DNA of 64,000 bases. It comes from Phaffia rhodozyma. Taxonomy: Eukaryota > Basidiomycota > Tremellomycetes > Cystofilobasidiales > Mrakiaceae. Both the position numbers and the translations under genes were made by a program. The notes beneath the pieces were generated by a model that made no database searches, was not told the origin of the DNA, and saw only the letters and a list, made by a program, of their open reading frames with translations. Position 1 is the first letter of the stretch. Each line of letters starts with the position of its first letter. The DNA is taken from assembly GCA_014706385.1 (NCBI GenBank), contig JACGZH010000005.1:1488001-1552000 (forward strand), in the 5' to 3' direction. Shown here piece by piece: positions 49,601 through 62,200 of this stretch.

Positions 49601-49684
49601 AGGCAGGAAGAGCTGACTTTAGGACTTTCTCTTCTCTTATCCAAAGGTGCCCTTACCGTCGGCTCATCCGAGCAGAGCGTCTGA
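46642..49684 (+). CDS. large Ser-rich fungal protein of unknown function
   Basis: I do not recognise a named family. Exons are about 46642-46695 (MSHQSIESWRATHAPQHQ), 46845-46950, 47125-47320, a long exon 47444-49181, 49322-49528 and a short last exon to 49684 (ALTVGSSEQSV). Most is low-complexity Ser/Pro/Gly with many phosphorylatable sites, but one globular block looks conserved: PLEDEVLLPFETRGAEIKDL, GKNKALFHLLKLAFPSTEAN, SFPTLVTYLTQVERQSMPDR and EPLWEKLKGLLGVDD. A second short motif near the end is MKDWAREMVERKEFRPM. GC-rich, with a long uninterrupted exon, unlike the intron-dense genes at either end of the window. Confidence 0.75.
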
Positions 49685-50331
49685 TCTCCAAATTCAATTT
49701 GGCCTGTTCATATCCATGATTTCCTTTTCCCTTCCCCTTCATTATGATCTTTTCCTTGCATCTTTTTTTCCAATCTATCCCTCTTTTTCTTATTCTTTGG
49801 TCTCAGCTTGATCTAGTTTTCGCTCAAAGGGAAGACATAAAAGAACAGAAAAAAGAAACCCATTCGAAAACAAAACGGAGAACGAACCACGAAGACCACG
49901 TTGTGTCATATGTACTCTATATCGTCCATCAATTATCCTTCCCTTTTCTTTTCTTTTCTTTGCCAACGTTTCCTCATCGATCTCTTTGTCCGAACATCTT
50001 TTCAATGTCTACTCTTGACGTTTCTCCTTTACGCCCTTGTCTCTTGATGATTTCTATTTACGGTCACTCGTCGTCGTGCGCTCTGTGCTTTCCGTTGTCT
50101 GGGTTCGACTCTGATAACACGGCTCTCGGCTCGAACCATTCCTTGTCTAGGTTGCAAACTTGGCTCAAAAAGAGGAAGAGAAAGACAAAGGACAAAATGC
50201 CATGAGTACGTAGACTAAATAAAGAAGGGGGGGGGGGGTTGACAACGTCAAGCATCCCTTCTCACTTGACGCGCAGCTCTCGGCCGTACACACACACACA
50301 TATTTATGACTCCGGCAAGGCACATGTACGA
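49685..50331. other. convergent 3' flanks with a G12 tract
   Basis: 647 bp between stops. T/C-rich on the + strand to about 50150, G12 at 50227-50238, CA repeats near 50289. No supported gene. Confidence 0.5.
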
Positions 50332-52640
50332 TCAACTAAGATAGGCGACATAACCACACGCAAGCGCGCATACCATGCTTGTAAGCAAGTTGATCTTGAT
50401 TGTTTTGTTTTGTTTTTTTCGTAACAAACCCGGTCGCATCGAGAGAGAAGATCAGTTATGGTTTTGTTTCTTTCTTCTTTCTTTTCTCACGAATCAATGG
50501 AAAAAGGGGGCGAAGGGAGAAAGATTTAAAATAGAAAAAGAAAAAGAAAAAAGAGTTGACACATACCTGGCTGTTCGTCAACAAGTTCCAACCAGCGACC
50601 ACCACCAACGCTTGGTCCTCCCAATCGGCTTGAGCCGGCTCGGTGGTGAGGACCTTACGGTCTTTTGCCGAGTACACCGTCCGCTGGACGGTCGCGCCCA
50701 GGAGAGAGTCCAGCAGGCTGCCCCCTAGACCGGCGGCCATCCCGGCGGTCATCACCTCACGCACCCAGTCGGCCATACCAGGCTCGCCCCTGCATGCCGG
50801 ACTCTCCGCGAGCAGAACGAGCACGGACGTCGACGAGATGATCAGGCCGCCGAGGAGGGAGACCGTCAGGCCAAACAGACTGACCCCGCCGTTCGTTCCA
50901 GGGGGGACCTGTATGTGTGTGCGGATTCGGTAGAGCGCGCATGGGGTTCGTTCGTTCCGACGCATGACGCCGAGCAAGACATGAATCAACAGAGACGATC
51001 AGTCAAGGACTAAGCAATATCACCCAAGTGAAGAAAGTTTTTCCTTTTTTCTTTTTTGTGGGAGGGATAGGGGAGAGAGCGAACGGACCGGTCGGAACGT
51101 CGTCACAAGTCTCGGGCGAGATTTCTACAAACCCGCGAAGTAATCAGAAATTTAGTCAAAGGAACCGGACAGGAGACATAAAGTCGAACGATACAGGCTT
51201 ATACATGTGTCGCTCACGACAACCATACTTACAGACAGAATCCCAAGCTAGCGCGGTCACCGAAACAGGGGTAGGGAAGTAAAAGAAAGAAAAGAAAGAA
51301 AAATGTTAATCACGATCTGTCTTTTCTTTCTCCAGTCGTTTAGCTGATTGCAGTGTTCACAACTGCCTTCACTTTCTTCCCTTCGAACCCTCTCACCTTC
51401 CCCAAGTGTCGATTGAGTCACAAAAAAAGCTAACCTCTGATGCGAGTGTATCACCTAGACAACAAGCGAAATGCCTACTTCCCTCTCAAAAGATCAGGAT
51501 GACCCGCGACAGAAACATCAGTTTGATCTTCTTGGAACATCAGACACGCCCAGCCAAGCCAAGTGAACGAAGAAGAGAGAAAGCAAGCACGGACCCGATG
51601 GCGGCGTAAACGAAGACCTTACTCCACCTGTCTAGCTCAGAAGTGGAAACTACCGGACAACTATTCTTCAAGTCGAGAAACTTTTTGTGGGGGGTTTTTT
51701 TTTCGGACGGACAGACAGACAGATAATCAAACAAAAACGAAGAAAAGCAGAAAGAATATCAGAGCAAACAACCGGGTCAGCCACGCCCCACGTTCAAGAT
51801 CTGATACAAGCAAAGAGAAACTCACGTCCCCACCGTGACGAACACCATCAGTCCCATAGAAGATCCTCCAAAAGATAGCAACGATCGTGCCACTGAACGA
51901 ATTCGACACGACCTGGAAGAACGTTCGATGGCCTGCAGATGGTGTCGAGGATGACGGATGGCCAGACTCAAGTTGCGCCTTGACGAGGGATTTGTATTTC
52001 GTAGCTGGGTCAGCAGGAAGGAAGAACCAAAAGAAGTAGTAAAGAACCAAGCGCGCACATGGTAATCAGGAAAAATCGATGTCAGACCGGTTGAAAAGCA
52101 GAAACGTAATAGCAAAGGAAGAGAAACGTGCCTTTCGACCCAAGGAGGTAAAACACCTGAACGATTCTCTCGCACGTACGCAACTCAGCACTGTGTCTAC
52201 ATGACTTTGCCTGGGAAGAGAAACCAAAAGACTGGACTGACTATCATCAATGCTCCAAAAAGCTTTGGTCCAGGAGATTCGAACCCTCAATCCGTCAGTT
52301 TCAATCCAGCTCGGTCGACCTGCGATATGTCCATCGCAAGCCCATATGACGGTAAGGAGCATAATCCTTACATGTAGGTCGTTCGCCATGGTAAAATATC
52401 CCACGACCCATGCTCCGAGCGCTTTTGGTTGTCATTTTTTCATCCCAAGAACGAGTGAGTTTGAGAGTGGTACGAATAATGCTTGTGACCATTCATCCGA
52501 GGCCGCTCCCGACTCGGTGATGAATTCAACACACGAGAAGATGAACGATACCCACCTCCAGAGGTTGACAACGAGCCTTTCTTCCGTCCACTGTTGGCCA
52601 AATAGGATGCAAGTCCAAATGCTAGCGGATAGACGTTCAT
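50332..52640 (-). CDS. DUF92/TMEM19-family integral membrane protein
   Basis: The family (PF01940) includes TMEM19 and the plant phytyl-phosphate kinase VTE6; the fungal role is unknown. The start at 52640 gives MNVYPLAFGLASYLANSGRK and KGSLSTSG. Following exons give GALGAWVVGYFTMANDLH-LFGALMI-VFYLLGSK-ATKYKSLVKAQLESG. The most conserved part is [37 protein letters not shown], then a Gly/Ala-rich membrane region GLGGSLLDSLLGATVQRTVY. The last exon is INLLTSMVCALACGYVAYLS. About eleven exons: 15 nt (51233-51247), 20 nt (GDTLASE), 21 nt (52242-52262), and one GC-AG intron. It sits downstream of, and on the same strand as, the aldehyde dehydrogenase gene. Confidence 0.8.
51233..51247 (-). other. 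15-nt internal exon (LGILS) of the TMEM19-family gene
   Basis: GCTAG|CTTGGGATTCTGTCT|GTAAGT. It encodes exactly the LGILS of the family signature [11 protein letters not shown] and is in phase with both neighbours. Confidence 0.75.
52005..52131 (-). other. GC-AG intron in the TMEM19-family gene
   Basis: TCGAAAG|GCACGT ... GACCCAG|CTACGAAATAC joins LLGSK-A-TKYKSL in frame. No alternative GT donor preserves the LGSKATK motif. Confidence 0.65.
52242..52262 (-). other. 21-nt internal exon of the TMEM19-family gene
   Basis: CCAAAG|CTTTTTGGAGCATTGATGATA|GTCAGT encodes LFGALMI, joining NDLH to VFYLLGSK. Confidence 0.65.
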
Positions 52641-53039
52641 CTGTCTCTATTCCTGTGGTCGGTCTGAAAGCGTGACTGTAAGTGTGTGTATGTAGAAGAT
52701 GGAGTTCGGGTATGTTGAAAGAGTTACTATCGGCGTTGCTCCGACAATCGTCCAGAATTTGGCGCGAGCTTCGCACTTGATCTCAGGATAGAAATAAAGA
52801 TGACCTTTTAACCGCTTTCTCACGAGTCACAAAAGAGACACCAAGAACAGACATGGATCAAGGCGACACATAATGGTATAAATACAAAGACAACGATCAC
52901 TACAACCAAGCCTAGGAAGGATTTCATAGTCACAGCACTGACATGAGAGAGAAAGAGGGGAAGAGTACAAGTATCACATGTAGACCCGGAAGAAGAGATA
53001 GAAGGAGAAAACAGAAAGAAGAAACAACAATCACCCCGC
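52641..53039. promoter_or_regulatory. region between ALDH stop and TMEM19-family start
   Basis: 399 bp serving as the ALDH 3' flank and TMEM19-family promoter on the minus strand. No gene or clear motif. Confidence 0.4.
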
Positions 53040-55196
53040 TTAGAGAGGGTTACCTCCGGACAAGTTGATGTGCACCGACTTGATGCTCGTGTAGTTGTGG
53101 AGCGCGTACTCGCCAAGCTCTCGACCGATTCCACTGGCCTTGAATCCTCCGAATGGAACCTGACTGTTGAGCTGGTTGTAACAGTTGACCCAAACAGTTC
53201 CGGCCTGAATCCTGTTGGCCACGGTGATCGCTCTGGAGACATCTCGGGAGAACACTGCGGAAGCCAAACCGTACTCCGACTTGTTGGCCATCTGAATGAC
53301 ATCGGCCTCGTCCTTGAAGGTGGCGATGGCGACGACGGGTCCGAAGATCTCTTCCTTGGAGATCTTCATGTTCTGCTTGACATCGGCGAACACCGTAGGC
53401 TCGATGAAGTATCCCTTGTCACCATGTCGCTTTCCTCCGGCAAGCAATGTCGCACCCTCGTCCTTGCCGGACTGTATGTAGGACATGATTCGGTCGTACT
53501 GAGCCTGGGACACCTGGGGACCCTGGAAGGTGGCATCATCGAAGGGGTTTCCGACCTTGAGCGCCTTGACCTTTGCCATAAACTTCTCCATGAACTTCTC
53601 TTTGATGGACTCCTGGACGTAGATCCTTGAACCGGCACAGCAGGCCTGGCCGTGGTTGAAGAAGATTCCAAAGCACGACCAGGATGCGGCCTGATCGAGA
53701 TCGGCGTCCTCGAACACGATGTTCGGGGACTTTCCACCAAGCTCGAGCGTGATGTTCTTCAAATTGGTCTCCGATGCGGCCTTCATGATGTTTCGTCCGA
53801 CCAAAGTTGATCCGGTGAAGGCGACCTTGAGAATTCTAGGGTGGGAGGCAATGGCGGCTCCGACAGTGATACCAAGTCCGTTGATCAGGCTAGAGAGCGA
53901 GGGACGAGAAAGCGTGGGTTAAAATCAGCGCCTGTCGGTTATTAAAAACGTGGCTGGATGACAAAAAAAAACGAAAACCACTCACTTGAACACACCCTTG
54001 GGCACACCAGCCTCGTTCATCAAGGCAACCATTCGAAGAGCGGTCAGAGGAGTCATCTCGGAGGGCTTCATGACGACGGTGTTTCCACAAGCGAGAGCTA
54101 AGAGAGTGAATCGAATGATGAGCAGGTGATCAGAGTCAGAGCAAAAGAGGGGATGATAAGAGAGGGTGCTTACCAGGTCCGACCTTCCACGCAAACCTAA
54201 ACGGAAGGACAGCACGAGCATGAAGATTAGCAATCTAAGAGTCAAAGATGTAGAACGTCACAACGCTTTGATACGTACATAAGAATCGGGAAGTTCCAAG
54301 GGATAATCTGTCCAACGACTCCAATCGGCTCGTGTCTGGTGTAGGCCATCTTGCTCTGGTCGACCTCGATAACCTTTCCTCCGTCCTTGTCTGAATGGGA
54401 ACAAAAAAGAGGGGGGGTTGATGAGATTTGGCTAACGTGGAGAAGGACCTTTGAATCCTACTCACCAGCCCATCCACCGTAATACCTGAGGCAGGCAGCA
54501 GCCTCGGGGACATCAAACGATCTGGCAATCGAGAAGGCCTTTCCGTTATCAAGAGACTCAATCGCCGCAAGCTCGTCAGCGTTGGCCTCGACCAAGTCGG
54601 CCAATTTCATGAGGATCTTTCCTCGTTCGTGTCCAGGCACCTTCTCTCCCCAGACCTCTTCGAACGCCTTCTCAGCAACGTTGACTGCGATCTCGACATC
54701 TGCGAATGAGAAGATTGATCAGTGGCCGGCTCCTTGCATCTAGTCGGAGTGTGAAAGAGAAGGACAAGAAGCGGGTGCTGAAACATACCTTTAGCAGTTC
54801 CTGCACTGACGGCAGTGATAACTTCTCCGGTCGTAGGGTCGATCGTCCTGTGGGCGTGGGTGGAAGGCGGAGTTGGAGGTGGAAGCAGCGCGTGCAAGAC
54901 GGACACAAAGGCGAGGTCACATTACCAGGAAGAGAGGAGACAAGTGGAAGAGAGAACGGAAGAATAGGAAGAAACAGACAGTCAATCCATGATTAGCGAT
55001 TCCGTACAAACGACTCCTGAGAAAACGCAGGGCTTCCTCTCTGATCAATCGACCAACCGACAAGACCAAGGACTCACTCGATTGTCTTTCCCTCTACAGG
55101 GTCGACAAACTCTCCGTTGATGAAAAGACCGGTGTTGATAGTGACTTCACCCTTGAAGGCGGTGTGGTCAAACTTTTTAGTGAACGTTTTGGACAT
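53040..55196 (-). CDS. NAD(P)+-dependent aldehyde dehydrogenase
   Basis: Oxidises aldehydes (typically acetaldehyde) to acids. The start at 55196 gives [20 protein letters not shown], then [64 protein letters not shown], the catalytic-Glu block [12 protein letters not shown], the catalytic Cys in [23 protein letters not shown] and [14 protein letters not shown]. It ends [14 protein letters not shown]. About 500 aa, full length, eight or so exons including a 23-nt one near 54180. C-ending codons dominate, suggesting high expression. No obvious mitochondrial presequence, so a cytosolic form is likely. A TATATAAA box lies 119-126 bp upstream. Confidence 0.93.
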
Positions 55197-55314
55197 TTTT
55201 CGTGATATTCAATGGGACTATGTGTAAGTTGGGAATGTGCGAGTGTGGAAGTGAGATGGAAGGAGAAAGAAAGATGGAAAGAGAGGAGTAATCGATTCAA
55301 GGTAGATTCATGAG

Positions 55315-55322
55315 TTTATATA
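55315..55322 (-). promoter_or_regulatory. TATA box of the aldehyde dehydrogenase gene
   Basis: TATATAAA on the minus strand, 119-126 bp before the ATG at 55196. A consensus TATA agrees with a strongly expressed gene. Confidence 0.55.
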
Positions 55323-56276
55323 GCCTCCGGAAGGGAGATCTAACCTAAAGATTGAACGAGTAGACCTATACACACCGCCTCATGCTATGGCTCCGGGGAA
55401 AGCACAGACAGACAAAGACGGTCTGACCAGAAAGTGAGAAAGAAAGAAGGAAAAGTTCGGGATGGATGGTATCCCATTCTTCTCGGCATTGTTGTCTGCC
55501 TGTGTCTGTGTCTGCCTCGGTCCATCGTTCGCCCAGCTGACGTTTGAAAAGGATTTTCCTCTCCTTTCTATTCCTTGGTGCCCATCCGATGATCAGATGG
55601 TTGTGCACATTGCTGCTTGTTTCACACTCTTCTCTTGCCGTTCGTCCCCTTCATATACAAAGTTTCTCTCTTCTAATGTGCACATCTAAGTATATACAAT
55701 TAAATAAACAGATTCGACGCATGAACATGCCCACATCTACCAAGGAAGTTGTCGGAACAAGAAGCAAAGAGTGCAACCATACCAAGCATCCGTCTAGGCT
55801 AGCCCATCTCAGTCTTGATCTCGCGTAAGAACCCGGTTCAACTTTCTTCCGGTGGGCGGCCCGAAAATGCCGAGAAATTCGCTCGATCTAGGAAAAAGAC
55901 CGATAGTGTTTTTCACTCGGTTTTCTAGTCTACTCCCAGTAGATCCACTTTTACGCCTACTCATCGGAAGAACACGGTCTCGCTCTCACTCTTAGCCACC
56001 CGGGTAACCAGCCACGAGACAAACCCGACAACCGATTCATGCCGACGGTTATAAACGAAATTATCATCACATCTCATCCCTCAAATCTCACATCTCACGC
56101 CAAGATAAGACGATAGAAGGAGCAAGCCAATCGGTTTAAAGCGACAAAAGAAGACGATCAAGTTGGATAAGTGTACGGAGAGTTTCGGAAGCAAATAACA
56201 TGGTATTTCAGAGGTATATGGGCTGTGAAAAGGCAGATAGCATATTCTCAGTCTCACAAAACCGACAGATTCGGGT
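55323..56276. other. upstream region of ALDH and 3' flank of PLD1
   Basis: About 950 bp without a supported gene. Short open frames have no protein-like features. Confidence 0.4.
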
Positions 56277-59200
56277 CTAACCATAGGAAAAGTGAGAGAC
56301 CATCAAACTCACAAGCGTGATTGAGTTGACTTCGCCCAAATTGGAAAGAGTGACGAGCTGCTTCTCCTCAATAAGGAATCCAATTGGCATTTCGACTAGA
56401 TGTCCCTTCACCTCGGACAACCTCTGCTTGACCTCTTCAATCGGCATGTTGGGGTCTGATAGATGTCCAGTCTGTATTTCGCACACGTGTGCTCAATTAA
56501 AGTCGTCTTTACAACATGTTCGTTTCCACAAAGTAACCCTACATACCTTGCCACTAGGCGCATACTTGTTGTATTGGTCCCAGTTCTTGACCTCATCATG
56601 GGGAAGCGTCCGGAACTGTGAAACGGTGAAACCTTCATTATTAATTTGTCGACCTCTTCACTCAAGCAAATTACTCAGATACACTCACCACCTTGGTAAA
56701 GATCTCTCTGTTCTTCTTTGCCGTCCCGGTCCAGAGCTGCCATGAAAGTCCCAAAAAAACGAACGTCGAGATTAACATACTCACTTTCTTCCTCTGAGCA
56801 TCCGACGAGGAACCGTGGAGAAACAAACCTTGAGGAAGTCGTCGCTCAGTGGATCCTGGATCAACTGGTCTTCATCCGTACCTAAAAAGTCAGTATGAGG
56901 GTGGGGCGCGGGCATCATTTCTCGCGTAGGCTTTTCTCCTTCTGTGTGATGACCTTGAGGGCTAAGAAATCGAAAAGAAGAAGAAAATATCTTAGACAAG
57001 TCAAGACACACAGACACATTCCCTTGAGGCCCATGACTTACACGATTAAACCAAGATGTTCCTTCATGAGCTGATGTCTCCACTGTTTGGCAAATCTATA
57101 CGATACAAGATGACCAAAAACACGTTCAGTGATATTCAGTCGGCGTTGTACTCTATCAACATCAACCAGGTTACTCACCTCGCTCCTTCATATTTCTTGC
57201 CATCCACTGTCACGTTCATTGAGAAACTATTAGCTATGAAAGCACAGACCTCTTGTGAAGCACAAAAGGACGGTCACGAACTGGTCATCTCAACGGTATC
57301 CATATCTTCAACGACCAAGGCAATTTCTGAATCCCGATCTCCACCTGTAATAAAATCAGCCGAAACCTCTTGCTCTTTTTTAGCTTGTGCAGACATCAGT
57401 GATGTTTAGATTCACTCTGAGACCAACTTACACATCGATCGATCGTTCAAGTCTAGCGAACATTGAGGGATCAAACGCGTGTCAGAAAATAGAGATTGCT
57501 GCAAGAAGCGCATACGCACACACTGAAAATTCTATGTTTGCTTTACTCACTGGCCGAACCACAAATGACTCGTCGATCATCCACGATCATGATTTTGCTA
57601 TGGATGTCTACCCAGTAGCCAAGCGCAAACAAAGCAATCGCTCAGCCAGGTTTAATACAGTTTATCAATGTATCAAAGAGCAGAAGAGAAGAATTACAGC
57701 ATAGCTCGGTGATGTACGCCTCGAGCTCCTCTTCCTGCGTCCCGGTCCAGCTATCGGTCAAACAAAATATCAATTCGGTCTGATCAATCAAGTGCAACAG
57801 ATTTGAAGCTGCATCGACCATTGCCACTTCGTCTCAACTTACGAAGTGCTGAGCAACCCATCCTTGGAGTTGAGCGCGTGTTGACCAACGTTGTCCTCGA
57901 CCTGCCCAAGTCAACCCAGCTCTCTTATCAGCATAATGACAGACCAAACAAGAGATGAAGAAAGTACACATACCTGATCATCGTTGTAAGGAGCTGCTTT
58001 CTCGAACCTGAAAGATGAACCGAGAAAGAACTGTGAATAAGAGATAAACGCTCTGAGTTCGCCGAAGATCACTAGTGGGCTTACCTGTCAATGACGGCCT
58101 GGGCTTCTTCGACTGTTTTGGGCATCTGTCGACTCGAGAACGAATCAATACCGACTTAAATTTAGAGGATGTAAAGAATTCTTAAGATAAATGAAACTTT
58201 ACCTTAACACCCTGAACGGTCTTTCCTGTATCGGCCGATTCGAGCTGATCAACTTCCCCACTCTCGTCCATAGGAATCTTGATGTTGACCTCATCGGCTA
58301 TCGATTGTTGCCCCGATAGACGGTAAAGATTCGACTGGGTCAGGCAATGTTTCGAAAACTACAAATGATAGCAATGGCATACTTTGCTTATCCCCAATAT
58401 CGTCCGAACCAACCCAGATCTTGGCCAAAGCGACTAAATGTGGAAGACAGCGAGAATGTTAGCAACTTGTAAAAGATACCTAAGGAGCATTGACGAAGCA
58501 AGGACCTACTCTGTGCTTCAAAGTAGCTGACCCCAGACTATCACCGAGCCCAAGAAGGAGAAGAAGAAAATGCACGACTGTTCAACGATCGACATCTCGA
58601 AGGATTCAAAGGATATAGCCTCTCGCAGAACTCACGTCTTTCTCCATCTTTTCAAGGTAAGATTTAGGTGCGTTGATACGATCGCTAAGGGTAACTCAGT
58701 TTTTGTCATTACAAACATGGACTACATTTAATGCCAAGATGAATAAGAGAAAGCTCACTAGCATCGGAGGTTGTACCATCGGATGTACTCAGTCGGATCA
58801 ATTCCTTCCTTCTCAATCATTTCAATGATGGAGTGTCCTCCTCGGTTGATGGACCGATATTGTGCTACGACGGTAGACATTTACAACGGTCCAGCATCAT
58901 GCGCACGGCAAATTCATCAAGAAATCAATACGGGAGTGACATCAAGCAAGAGACGATAAAGGACGCGCGAACCTCCCATGATAGCTTTCAATCCACCCTG
59001 GGCACTCAGATCACCGGGGAAAGCTGGCATCTCTGGGATCATGATGATTACTGTTCTCGCATGTGAATCAAAGAACCAAGAACAGAGTAAGAATTTGGCC
59101 TCTTACTCTAAGACCGACCGATTAAACCACAAACTAGAGTACTGACCCTTGAATTTGGTGCCTGATCGGGCAGCAGATACAATTCGATCCACTAGAGCCT

Positions 59201-62200
59201 GCCCAACGGCTGAAGTATCCAAAATGAAATGAAAAGGGAGAGGATCTGAGTACCTGCGCTTGAGGTCATCATGACAGAGGTAAGACATACTGTTGACTAC
59301 TGGTGTTTGACCAGCGGACGTCTCGGTAACTAAGAAAATATCGTAAGAAGAGTGAAATCCGTTAGTCAAGAACCTAGAAGTAAGATTGAGAAGCGGACGG
59401 ACTGAAAAACTGGTTCTCGATACTGATACCGTAAATCCAAGTAAAAGAAAATTCAGTATAAAATCAACCGTAGATACTGAATCCCTCAAGGTGCGGAAAG
59501 AACGATTTTGAAACGCACTAGATGAAATGGTTGGCCTCCATGATTAATTGGGCATATGCTCTTTGAATACTATCTTCCACTAAAACACCATGAGACCAAT
59601 CACCCGCACTCCTAACGACCTGAACTCGACAGCTTCCTCTGGGGATTTGCTCTTCGGCTCTAGGCTCAGTGGACGGATGGAAATGGTATGGGTGATAGAA
59701 CTGTCGACCACGATCCATCCATTCGGCCAGATGAGGGTGCTCCCTACGTCGCTCGCTACGGCGAGCCTCATCTAGGCCAGCTTCAGGATCGCTTCGACGC
59801 TCTTCAAGCGTCTTATCGCAAGCGTCGATATCAGCTTCGTATGCTGGAATTGTTGACATCAAGATGAATAAAGGTCTATCACTGTCAGTTGATAAGACTG
59901 AAGTTTCTATCAATGAAGAAAGACATACGAGAGGGAAGAGCAAGCCAGTCATATCCATCTTTGTGCTTGTATTTGAGCTATACATGATGAAGGTAGCCAT
60001 CAGACACTATGGACACGAGTAACATTCAGTAATCGGACCCGTAGAAGGAAGAACTTACATGCTTTACGAAATTCCATCTCTCCGCGAAATGCTGACAAAG
60101 ATCAATTACTGCTGGTCCCATAATTGTCATAGATGTATCGTGCCAGGGCATTCGTGCAACTGAAGTCATATCGACTGCATTTGATGCATAGCTAGAGTTT
60201 TCCACACCAATTTAAAGACCAAGATTTGTTCAGGCTTGTGATATAGGCGTAGAATACCAAGGAGACTCACTCGTCTACGGCTTGGAAGTCGAGCACTCGG
60301 GCTTTTGCGTGTGTTGCCGGAACGTAGAACTATCAGCACGTCAATCAGACCTTATTGAGAATGGTTGCCTACAGACCGTTGTTGTAATCCTCTGTTTGGA
60401 TTGATGATAAGCAGCATTGCCAAGATGAAGGTTTGACATCAGGTGGTGTTATACAACATGAGATAGGACTCGAGGGGTCTCCGAAGTAGTGAGATTTATC
60501 TTAGACTTACGTCCAGGGAATAGAGTATCTGCAAATTTGGTGACATGAACATCACTCAAGGGATGATCATGAAGATCCCATCGACCAAAGCACAAATCAA
60601 GTCCACCGATTGTCGCTCGGGTGGAATCGACAATAGTCATCTTTTCATGGTGACTGACCGAAAGATAAAGATAAATGTTGTACATAGTCAACAACCCGAG
60701 ATCTACCTATGTTCCCTTGATTCATACAGAAGTGCCAATCTTTTTGAGGCATGGATCTGAAACACTTACGACCAGAACAACACAATCTCTCCATTTAGAT
60801 GATCAGGATGTCGCATGACCTTGATGTTCTCGTGCAACTCTTCCAAAGCATGCTTCGTGTGCGACGAACTCATGCTCATCGTTTGAGTGACCTCTAGTTT
60901 TCGCGCACACAATAATAACCAACAAAGGAAGTGAATGAGGAAAAGTGATGACCAGATTCAATCGAAAGAAGGGCTCGGTACCTTTGTAAACGATGATACT
61001 AGAATCCCGCCAAGAAATTTGAACATAATCCGAAAGTCAAACACTTGTGTCGTCACGAATCTTGATAAATCTGGCCAGAACGTACTAGATCTTGACGCCC
61101 TCTTTGGCCTTTCGGTGAAGCAATTTATCAAGACGGTATTCTGGATGCTGAGCGGGAGGCCTTCGTAAGCTTGAATGCCAGATCAAGCAATGTATAAGAA
61201 ATGAGCTATCAGATGATGATCGTTTAAAAAAACCCCTTAGATAGACGAAATCGGCGTACTAAAGCTCAGGCGTCAACCCTTGTGAGAGAAACAAGGACGA
61301 CAGAATGAGAAAAGAAATCAGCGCAGGTATATATTCGTGAACTGTGAACAAGGACAAATGGCATACACCTATGTTCAGAAATCGAGATAGAATAACGAGC
61401 AAATTAGCTATCCCAACGTCTCATCAGCATATATAACGATACAACTCACCAATCTAAGATCTGTTTGGATTGAAATAAGAAGCGTGAGTCATAGTATCGA
61501 TTTAAGAAAAAGAAGAGATTGGCTTAGACAAAAAGCGTATGTGTGGAGGCTCCAACAAAAGTCGATGAATCGTGATACGAGCGGCTTACCATGATCGACT
61601 CCTTTGCTTCCTCGAGCTGATAACGAGTTGTAATATTCGCACTGAGTTAAACACTAATATGAGGCCTTGAGTATCATAAGACTGACCATAATGGAAACGG
61701 CCCAGAAGAAGTCGTGCTGAAATAGAATAAGGAACGACGATAAGCTCTCTCAATGATGGCTATAAGCATAACGAGAATAGGCTTGTAACCTGATTTCGAA
61801 AGTTGAACGAACCCCATCGACGTGACTTCGAACGATACTTCCACTGGTCTCTGGCGCGAAACTATTGAATCGATGAGAATCTCTGATGGCTTGCAGTTGT
61901 CGATCGATTTCCTTTTGTACGCGTATATATATGCTTTGTTCAATCACTGAGCCGTAAGGATAGTTGCAGAAGAGATGGATGATGAGAGATTGCAAACCTT
62001 CTCGTGCTCCTCATCATGTCGATGATTGGGGTTCCATGTTGTTCGAAGTTGTTGCTTGAACCCCCTGATATGATCGGAGTCCAAGATCTATGAAGGAGAC
62101 AACCAAACAGAGTATCGATAGGTATACCTTCAGAGCGGCTCACTTAAAACAATGCAGACAAATGCGTATCTCGTACCTTCGCTTTGCTCTTGAGCCTGCA

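Noticed and set aside
48845..49684. 279-residue frame overlapping the end of the Ser-rich gene
   Set aside because: It crosses an exon and an intron of the better-supported reading and has no conserved block.
60290..60400. Second apparent frame break in PLD1 after QDYNN
   Set aside because: Resolved without a micro-exon by using acceptor ACGCAAAAG|CCCGAG, giving QDYNN-ARVLDFQ.
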